A stretch of DNA of 17,715 nucleotides, taken from CALZJC01 sp041574955 (lineage in GTDB: Bacteria > Acidobacteriota > Thermoanaerobaculia > Multivoradales > JAHEKO01). The position numbers and the translations under genes are program-made. The notes below the pieces were generated by a model, which saw only the letters and a program-made list of their open reading frames with translations, did not search any database and was not told the origin of the DNA. The stretch spans positions 1-17,715 of the forward strand of contig JBFGNS010000092.1 of the NCBI GenBank assembly GCA_041574955.1, written 5' to 3'. Below, one piece after another: positions 12,755 to 17,715 of this stretch (positions are counted from its first letter, which is position 1; the number at the start of each line of letters is the position of its first letter).

Positions 12755-12916
12755 ATGGAAAGTCCCGACTTCGTGATCTGCGTCGAGTGCGAGTGCCCGT
12801 GTTACGACTTCACCTGGAAGGGCGGCGAGCTGGTCGAGGTGCTGTGCGCGACCTGTGGCAACGAGGATCCGTCGCAGTTCCTGACCCAGGACGACTACGA
12901 CAGCCTGATCGGCTGA
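12755..12916 (+). CDS. Small Cys-rich (zinc-ribbon-like) conserved hypothetical protein
   Basis: A 53-residue acidic protein. Cys9, Cys12, Cys14 and Cys16 form an N-terminal cluster CVECECPC, and Cys31 and Cys34 form CATCGNEDP, so the spacing resembles a treble-clef or zinc-ribbon with extra cysteines. The remainder is acidic and ends FLTQDDYDSLIG. GGAG sits 4 nt before the ATG. It follows the hydrolase by 18 nt and is probably cotranscribed. I associate similar small proteins with Acidobacteriota from memory, without known function. Metal binding is inferred from the cysteines only. Confidence 0.75.
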   Translation: MESPDFVICVECECPCYDFTWKGGELVEVLCATCGNEDPSQFLTQDDYDSLIG

Positions 12917-12924
12917 GCGGCCGA

Positions 12925-12960
12925 GCGGGCGCCCGCCGCCGCGGCCGGCCGGACCGGCCG
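12925..12960. terminator. Possible bidirectional terminator between convergent genes
   Basis: The 44-bp gap between the small Cys-rich gene and the convergent kinase gene holds the palindrome GCGGGCGCCCGC (12925-12936) and a hairpin CGGCCG-GAC-CGGCCG (12946-12960). Neither has a T-run, so intrinsic termination is only a guess from position and structure. Confidence 0.35.
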
Positions 12961-14370
12961 TCAGGCGCGGTCGGGCATCAACGGCGCCACCGGCGCCGTC
13001 GCGGGCTGCACCACGTTGTCGGCGGGCAGCGTCAGACGCACCGTAGTGCCTTCGCCCGCGGTGCTGTCGACCTCCAGCCGCGCGCCGTGCGCCACCGCGA
13101 TGCGCCGTACGATTGCCAGCCCGAGCCCGGTGCCTCCCTTGCGGCTGGAGTAGAAGAGGTCGAAGATCCGGTCCCGGATCTCGGCCGGGATGCCGTTGCC
13201 GTTGTCGCTCACCTCGAACACCACGCAGCCGGCGGCGAGCCGCGCCCGCAGCCCGATCCGCGGCCGGCGGCCGGCTTCCTCCGCCGCGGTCAGGGCGTTC
13301 TGCACCAGGTTGATGAACAGCTGCCCGAGCTGCGCCTCGTCGACCCGCACCAGCGCTCCGCCGGTGCGGTCCTCCACTTCGATACGCGCCCCGCGGCGCG
13401 CCGCCTCGGCCTGCAGCAGGTCGCGGCATCGCTCCAGCAGCCGGCGTGGCGGCAGCTTCTCGAGGTCCAGGCGGCGCGGCCGGGCATAGGTCAGAAAGTC
13501 GGTCACCAGCCGCTCCAGACGGGCGATCTCGTCGCGTGTCATCGCCAGCAGGCGGGTGCGCGAGGGGTCGTCGCCGCCGGCGCCGGCTTCCTCCTCGAGC
13601 ATCTGCATGTTGAGGCTGAGCGAGTTGAGGGGGTTGCGAATCTCGTGCGCCAGCCCGGAAGCCAGGGTGCCGACGTAGGCCAGCCGCTCGGCCTCGCGCG
13701 CCTGCTCCTCGAGCCGCCGCCCGCGGCGCCACAGCCGCCACACCATCCAGTAGGCCAGCACCAGCACCATTACCGTCAGCAGCGCGATCAGGCCGGTGTT
13801 GCGCACCAGCTCGTGGCGCAGTGCGGCGACCCGCCGCGACATCTCGCCCCGGCTCAAGCCGATGTGCAGGAAGCCCAGCTCACCGATCGGCACGTCGATG
13901 TTGGAGTCGGAAAGGGCGATGTCGAAGGTCAGCGGCGGCCTCTCCTCGACGATCAGCTCGGGCGGCAGGCGGCGCTCGCCCTGCTCCACGATCAGCCCTT
14001 CGCTCGCCCGCTCCAGGCTGACCTCGCTCGAGCCCGAGTAGACCAGCACGCCGTCGCGGTCGCGGATCTCGAAGGTGTGGATCACGGCGCGTTTGGCCAG
14101 CACCGAGTCCACCACCTCGCGCACCTCGCGCTCTACCGCCAGCACGGTGTACAGGTCGCCGCCCTGGCGCACCGCGCGGTCCTCGATCTGGCGCGCCAGG
14201 CTCTCCGCCTCGGCGCGCGCCTCGAGCAGCACGCGCTGGATCTCCCGCTCCGAGAACGAGCGGAAGATCAGCCATCCGAACAGCCCGATGTCCAGCAGGA
14301 TGAACAGCAGCAGCGCCGCCAGCCCCGCCGCCAGCCGGCGCGAGCCGGTCGCTTCGCGCATCCCTTCCAC
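12961..14370 (-). CDS. Membrane sensor histidine kinase
   Basis: A 469-residue kinase. Transmembrane segment 1 (about 12-36) is followed by an extracytoplasmic sensor (about 37-190, acidic, no family recognised), transmembrane segment 2 (about 192-213), a short basic linker, then HisKA with the phospho-acceptor His242 in SGLAHEIRNPLNSL. The ATPase domain has an N box INLVQNAL (353-360), G1 DNGNGI (389-394), F box FDLFYSSR (403-410) and G2 GGTGLGLAI (412-420). The H-box with Asn-Pro-Leu-Asn is the NtrB/ZraS style, which often pairs with sigma-54 activators. No response regulator is adjacent, so it is an orphan here. The GTG at 14370 has AAGG at good spacing; an ATG at 14361 is the alternative. 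It is divergent from the ABC importer genes, with 74 bp between. Confidence 0.92.
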   Translation of the reverse strand: MEGMREATGSRRLAAGLAALLLFILLDIGLFGWLIFRSFSEREIQRVLLEARAEAESLARQIEDRAVRQGGDLYTVLAVEREVREVVDSVLAKRAVIHTFEIRDRDGVLVYSGSSEVSLERASEGLIVEQGERRLPPELIVEERPPLTFDIALSDSNIDVPIGELGFLHIGLSRGEMSRRVAALRHELVRNTGLIALLTVMVLVLAYWMVWRLWRRGRRLEEQAREAERLAYVGTLASGLAHEIRNPLNSLSLNMQMLEEEAGAGGDDPSRTRLLAMTRDEIARLERLVTDFLTYARPRRLDLEKLPPRRLLERCRDLLQAEAARRGARIEVEDRTGGALVRVDEAQLGQLFINLVQNALTAAEEAGRRPRIGLRARLAAGCVVFEVSDNGNGIPAEIRDRIFDLFYSSRKGGTGLGLAIVRRIAVAHGARLEVDSTAGEGTTVRLTLPADNVVQPATAPVAPLMPDRA

Positions 14371-14387
14371 GCCGGTACCTTAGCAGT

Positions 14388-14417
14388 TTGACCCCCTCGA
14401 AAACGTTTCGGTACGAT
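14388..14417 (+). promoter_or_regulatory. Promoter of the peptide-type ABC importer operon
   Basis: TTGACC (14388-14393) and TACGAT (14412-14417) are separated by 18 bp. The -35 matches five of six consensus bases and the -10 four of six. The spacer contains the 8-bp palindrome AAACGTTT (14401-14408), a possible operator. The ATG at 14445 has AAGGAAG (14434-14440) as ribosome binding site. Confidence 0.6.
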
Positions 14418-14444
14418 GCCCGCGGCCGGGACAAAGGAAGATCT

Positions 14445-16091
14445 ATGGCGACGACGCGGCGGCGGCTGGTGCCCGGGCGCTGGACGGCTGCGGCCTGCGC
14501 CCTGCTGGTCGTCGCCGGCTGCAACGGCCGCCGGCAAGCGCCCGCAGCCGGCCCGCTGGCCCGCGACGCCACCGCGGTGTTCGCCGTCGGGGCCGACATC
14601 AACGGCGTCCACCCGCTGCTCGACGACACCACCGAGCTCAACCGCGAGATCCTCGGCGCGCTCTACCTCCACCTGTTCGAGGAGCAGCCCGATTTCGCCG
14701 ACCGGCCGCCGAGCTTCGCGCCGCAGCTGGCGGCCGCCTGGCAGTTCAGCGACGACCGGCTGACCCTCGACATCGAGCTGCGGCCGGAGGCGCGCTGGAG
14801 CGACGGGGTACCGATCACCGCCGCCGACGTGGTGTGGAGCTGGCAGCGGCAGGTCGACCCGCGGATCGCCTGGCAGCGGAGCTCGGTCAAGAGCAACATC
14901 ACCGAAATCGAGGCGCTCGGCGACCACCGTCTGCGAGTGAGGTTCGCCACCGCCTCCAGCCATCAGCTCAGCGACCTCAACGAGGGCGCCGTCATGCCGC
15001 GCCACGCCTGGAGCTCGCTGGCGCCCGACGAGTGGCGCACCCGCAGCGAACGGTTTCGCGACCCGCTGGTGGTCAGCGGGCCCTACACCCTGGCCGCGTG
15101 GGAGCCCAACCGCCAGATCGAGCTGGTCGCCAACGACAGCTACTTCGAGGACGGCCTGCCGCGCATCGAGCGCGTAGTCTTCCGCATCGTGCCCGACTCG
15201 GGCGGCCTGGTGCCCCGGCTGCTGGCCGGCGAGTTCGACTTCGCCCGCAAGCTGCCGCCGGGCGCCGCCGCGCGGGTGGTGGCCGATCCGCAGGCCGAGC
15301 TGCTGGCGCTGCCCGCACGGCAGTACACCTTCGTGTGGTGGAACCTGGCCCGACCGCTGTTCGCCGACGCCGGGGTGCGGCGCGCGCTTACCCAGGCCAT
15401 CGACCGCCAGGCGCTGGTCGACACGCTGTGGTACGGCTACGCCCGGGTCGGCAGCTCGCCGCTGCTGAGCTCGCTGTGGGCGCACGACCCCGAGCTCGCG
15501 CCGTGGTCGTACGACCCCGGCGAGGCGCGCCGGCTGCTGGCGGCCGCCGGCTGGCGGGACTCCGACGGCGACGGTGTGCTCGACCGCGACGGCGACCGCT
15601 TCAGCTTCGAGCTGCTGACCAACGCCGACAACCGGCAGCGGGTCGATGCCGCGGTGATGATCCAGGAGCAGCTCCGCCGGGTGGGCGTCGAGGCCGAGGT
15701 GCGCTCGATGGAGTTCCAGCAGACCGTGCGCCGAATCCAGGAGCGGCAGTTCGACGCCATGCTGTCGGCCTGGAGCATCGACACCTCGCTCGACCTGCGC
15801 TACGCCTTCCACAGCGCGTCGATCGCCGACGGCCAGAACTTCGGCGGCTACGCCAACCCGGAGGTCGACCGCCTGATCGACGCCGCGCGCGATGCGGTCG
15901 AGCCGGAGCGCCGCGTGGCGCTGCTGCGCCGCGTCGAGCGGCTGCTGCACGCCGACCAGCCGTACACCTTCCTGTGGGAGCCGCTGCAGCTCCACGGCCA
16001 CCGGCGCCGCTTGGTGGGCGTGCGCTCCAACCCGCTCAGCTCACTGTTCCAGCTCGAACGGTGGTGGCTCGAGCCGGCCGGCCGCGGGTGA
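14445..16091 (+). CDS. Peptide-type ABC transporter substrate-binding lipoprotein (SBP family 5)
   Basis: A 548-residue extracytoplasmic solute-binding protein of the DppA/OppA family. The N-terminus has three Arg, a hydrophobic core, and lipobox LVVAGC with Cys26, so it should be a lipoprotein. Family hallmarks include PQLAAAWQFSDDRLTLDIELR, WSDGVPITAADVVWSW, SGPYTLAAWEPNRQIELVANDSYF, RRALTQAIDRQALVD, YDPGEARRLLAAAGW and the closing FLWEPLQLHGH. These proteins deliver oligopeptides, or sometimes sugars or nickel, to the DppB/DppC permeases; the ligand cannot be read here. ATG 14445 was chosen because it has AAGGAAG and starts the signal peptide; an upstream in-frame stretch overlaps the promoter. 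The stop overlaps the permease ATG by one base. Confidence 0.94.
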   Translation: MATTRRRLVPGRWTAAACALLVVAGCNGRRQAPAAGPLARDATAVFAVGADINGVHPLLDDTTELNREILGALYLHLFEEQPDFADRPPSFAPQLAAAWQFSDDRLTLDIELRPEARWSDGVPITAADVVWSWQRQVDPRIAWQRSSVKSNITEIEALGDHRLRVRFATASSHQLSDLNEGAVMPRHAWSSLAPDEWRTRSERFRDPLVVSGPYTLAAWEPNRQIELVANDSYFEDGLPRIERVVFRIVPDSGGLVPRLLAGEFDFARKLPPGAAARVVADPQAELLALPARQYTFVWWNLARPLFADAGVRRALTQAIDRQALVDTLWYGYARVGSSPLLSSLWAHDPELAPWSYDPGEARRLLAAAGWRDSDGDGVLDRDGDRFSFELLTNADNRQRVDAAVMIQEQLRRVGVEAEVRSMEFQQTVRRIQERQFDAMLSAWSIDTSLDLRYAFHSASIADGQNFGGYANPEVDRLIDAARDAVEPERRVALLRRVERLLHADQPYTFLWEPLQLHGHRRRLVGVRSNPLSSLFQLERWWLEPAGRG

Positions 16092-17074
16092 TGCGCGGCA
16101 GCCTGGCGGCGCCTCTCGTCCGCCGTGTGGCGACCGCCCTGGTGGTGGTGCTGCTGGTGCCGGCGGTGGTCTTCGTCCTGCTCGAGCTGGCGCCCGGCGA
16201 CCCGGCCCGGCTGCTGCTGGCGCCGGGCATCGGAGCCGAGCAGCAGGAGGCGCTGCGCCGGGTGTGGGGGCTCGACCGGCCGCCGGTCGAGCGTTACCTG
16301 GGCTGGCTGCGCTCGGTGGCGCTCGACGGCGACTGGGGGGTCTCGCTCACCCGCAACCGGCCGGTGGCGTCGGTGCTGGCGGCCCACCTCGGACCCACCG
16401 CCCTGCTGGCGGTGGCCGCGCTCCTGGTGCAGGCGTCGGTCGGGTTGGGGCTGGGCATGGCGGCGGCGCGGCGCGCCCGCACCGCCGCCGACCACCTGCT
16501 GCGCGCCACCAGCGTCCTGCTCTACTCGTTGCCTTCGTTCTGGCTGGGGCTCATGGCGCTGGCGCTGCTGAGCTACCGCTGGCGGCTGTTCCCGGCCGGT
16601 CAGATGCGCTCGCTCGACGCCGCCGGCCTGTCGCCGGTTGCGGCCACACTCGACCTGCTGCACCACCTGGCGCTGCCGGCGCTGGTGCTGGGCCTCGCCG
16701 CCGGCGGCGCCACCGCCCGCTTCGTGCGCAACGGCATGCTGGACGCGCTGAGCGAGGAGCACATCCGCGCCGCGCGCGCCCGCGGCCTGACCCCGCGCCG
16801 TATCCTCTGGCGGCACGCCCTGCGCCAGGCGGCGACGCCGCTGGTGCAGATCGCCGGCCTGTCGCTGCCGTTCCTGCTGAGCGGCGCGCTGATCGTGGAG
16901 GTGATCTTCGGCTGGCCCGGCGTCGGCAGGCTGACCTACGAGGCGGTGCTGGCACGCGATACGCCGGTGGTTCTCGCCACCACCTGTCTCACCGGCGCAC
17001 TGGTCGTCGCCGGCAGCCTGCTGGCCGACCTGCTGCAGGCGGCGCTCGACCCGCGTACCCGCGATGCCGGTTGA
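16091..17074 (+). CDS. ABC transporter permease, DppB/OppB type
   Basis: A 327-residue inner-membrane permease. The N-terminal transmembrane segment (about 12-32) is followed by the typical LELAPGDPARLLL and the periplasmic GLDRPPVERYLGWL and DWGVSL segments. Transmembrane helices lie near 102-124, 139-162, 190-206, 252-274 and 291-316. The cytoplasmic EAA-type loop SEEHIRAARARGLTPRRIL (221-239) contacts the ATPase, and VEVIFGWPGVGRLTYEA (269-285) is a family hallmark. ATG 16091 overlaps the binding-protein stop (TGATG); an in-frame GTG lies 3 nt before. The 3' end overlaps the next permease gene by 11 nt. It forms a heterodimeric channel with the DppC-type subunit. Confidence 0.95.
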   Translation: MRGSLAAPLVRRVATALVVVLLVPAVVFVLLELAPGDPARLLLAPGIGAEQQEALRRVWGLDRPPVERYLGWLRSVALDGDWGVSLTRNRPVASVLAAHLGPTALLAVAALLVQASVGLGLGMAAARRARTAADHLLRATSVLLYSLPSFWLGLMALALLSYRWRLFPAGQMRSLDAAGLSPVAATLDLLHHLALPALVLGLAAGGATARFVRNGMLDALSEEHIRAARARGLTPRRILWRHALRQAATPLVQIAGLSLPFLLSGALIVEVIFGWPGVGRLTYEAVLARDTPVVLATTCLTGALVVAGSLLADLLQAALDPRTRDAG

Positions 17075-17715
17075 GCGTCCGCCGCGCGTCGCCGTACGCC
17101 TCCCGCCGCTGGCGCGCTGGGGAACGGCCTGTCTGGCGCTGGTGGTGGCCGCGGCGCTGGCGGCGCCGCTGCTGGCGCCGTACGACCCGGCCGAGCAGAC
17201 CGACCCCGCCGCCGCCCGCCACCGGCCGCCGGGCACCAGCCTGATCGCGCTGCGCCTGGCCGACGGCGGCTGGCTGCTGGGCGAGGAGCTCGACAGCGCC
17301 GGTGACCCCCTGCGGCTGCACCGCCTCGGCCGCTGGCAGGAGGTTCCGCGCTCGCGGGTGGTGAACCTAGACGGCGACCGGGTGGCCGACCGCCGGCTGT
17401 TCCTGCTGGGCAGCGACCGGCTGGGGCGCGACGTGCTGTCGCGCATCCTCTGGGGCGCCCGGCTGTCGCTCGGCATCGGCGCGCTGGCGGCGGCGCTGGC
17501 GCTCACCCTGGGCCTCGCGGTCGGCGGCATCGCCGGCTTCGCCGGCGGCTGGATCGACAGCGCGCTGATGCGGTTCACCGACGCCATGCTCAGCCTGCCG
17601 CGGCTGTTCCTGCTGCTGACGGCGGCGGCGCTGCTCGACTTCACCACCGGCCTGCTGGTGGTGCTGCTGGGCGGCACCTCGTGGATGGCGGCGAGCCGGC
17701 TGGTGCGCGCCGAGA
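17064..17715 (+). CDS. ABC transporter permease, DppC/OppC type (cut by window end)
   Basis: The first 217 residues are visible. Transmembrane segment 1 (about 20-38) ends at APYDP, as usual. The family motif LLGSDRLGRDVLSRILWGARLSL (114-136), GGIAGFAGGWID (154-165), MRFTDAMLSLPRLFLLL (169-185) and the beginning of the EAA region (ASRLVRAE) follow. Between segment 1 and the LGSD motif there are about 75 residues, where most DppC proteins have roughly 25-30. The insert (about 53-110) looks like a small beta-rich extracytoplasmic domain (TSLIALRLADGGWLLGEE). ATG 17064 lies inside the end of the DppB-type gene. The C-terminal half, and any ATPase genes, are beyond the window. Confidence 0.93.
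   Translation, partial: MPVERPPRVAVRLPPLARWGTACLALVVAAALAAPLLAPYDPAEQTDPAAARHRPPGTSLIALRLADGGWLLGEELDSAGDPLRLHRLGRWQEVPRSRVVNLDGDRVADRRLFLLGSDRLGRDVLSRILWGARLSLGIGALAAALALTLGLAVGGIAGFAGGWIDSALMRFTDAMLSLPRLFLLLTAAALLDFTTGLLVVLLGGTSWMAASRLVRAE

Noticed and set aside
15848..17677. Long minus-strand open frame opposite the ABC permease genes
   Set aside because: The plus-strand permeases carry clear family motifs and membrane segments; the antisense translation is Gln/Arg/Ser-rich without domains.

Overview
This window comes from a very GC-rich bacterium. Genes are tightly packed, codon third positions are mostly G or C, many junctions use ATGA or GTGA start/stop overlaps, and several starts are GTG or TTG. 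The gene order rplU-rpmA-obg-nadD-rsfS is ordinary bacterial. The protein at 553-1266 and the Cys-rich 53-residue protein at 12755-12916 recall conserved hypothetical proteins I associate with Acidobacteriota. That phylum is my best guess, but the sequence alone cannot prove it. I saw no insertion sequence, phage gene, CRISPR array, tRNA or rRNA.

Left edge (1-1499): a non-coding stretch with a perfect 54-bp direct repeat and shorter degenerate repeats. It is followed on the minus strand by a ThiS-like sulfur-carrier protein, translationally coupled to an upstream two-domain protein of unknown function. A divergent intergenic region follows, with a weak promoter candidate and a 7-bp inverted repeat.

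Plus-strand catabolic cluster (1500-7045): crotonase 1, thiolase, class-I glutamine amidotransferase (C26/PuuD type), crotonase 2 (with a motif recalling cyclohexadienoyl-CoA hydratases), crotonase 3 (classic short-chain enoyl-CoA hydratase) and a kynureninase-like PLP enzyme. Junctions overlap or are close, so this is probably one operon for CoA-thioester catabolism. A strong hairpin lies between the first two genes. No acyl-CoA dehydrogenase, hydroxyacyl-CoA dehydrogenase or CoA ligase is present, so the pathway is incomplete here and its substrate is unknown.

Minus-strand housekeeping operon (11828 down to 7005): a good sigma-70-type promoter drives rplU, rpmA, obg, nadD and rsfS. The operon then continues through 4-nt overlaps into a sigma-54-activator-like AAA+/Fis protein and a membrane protein with a signal peptide. 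The AAA+ protein has no receiver domain and has changed Walker A and Walker B residues, which makes it the most unusual gene of the window.

Right part (11873-17715): an alpha/beta hydrolase and a small Cys-rich protein on the plus strand, a convergent sensor histidine kinase on the minus strand, then a promoter and a peptide-type ABC importer: lipoprotein substrate-binding protein, DppB-type permease and DppC-type permease. The DppC-type gene is cut by the window end and carries an enlarged extracytoplasmic loop.
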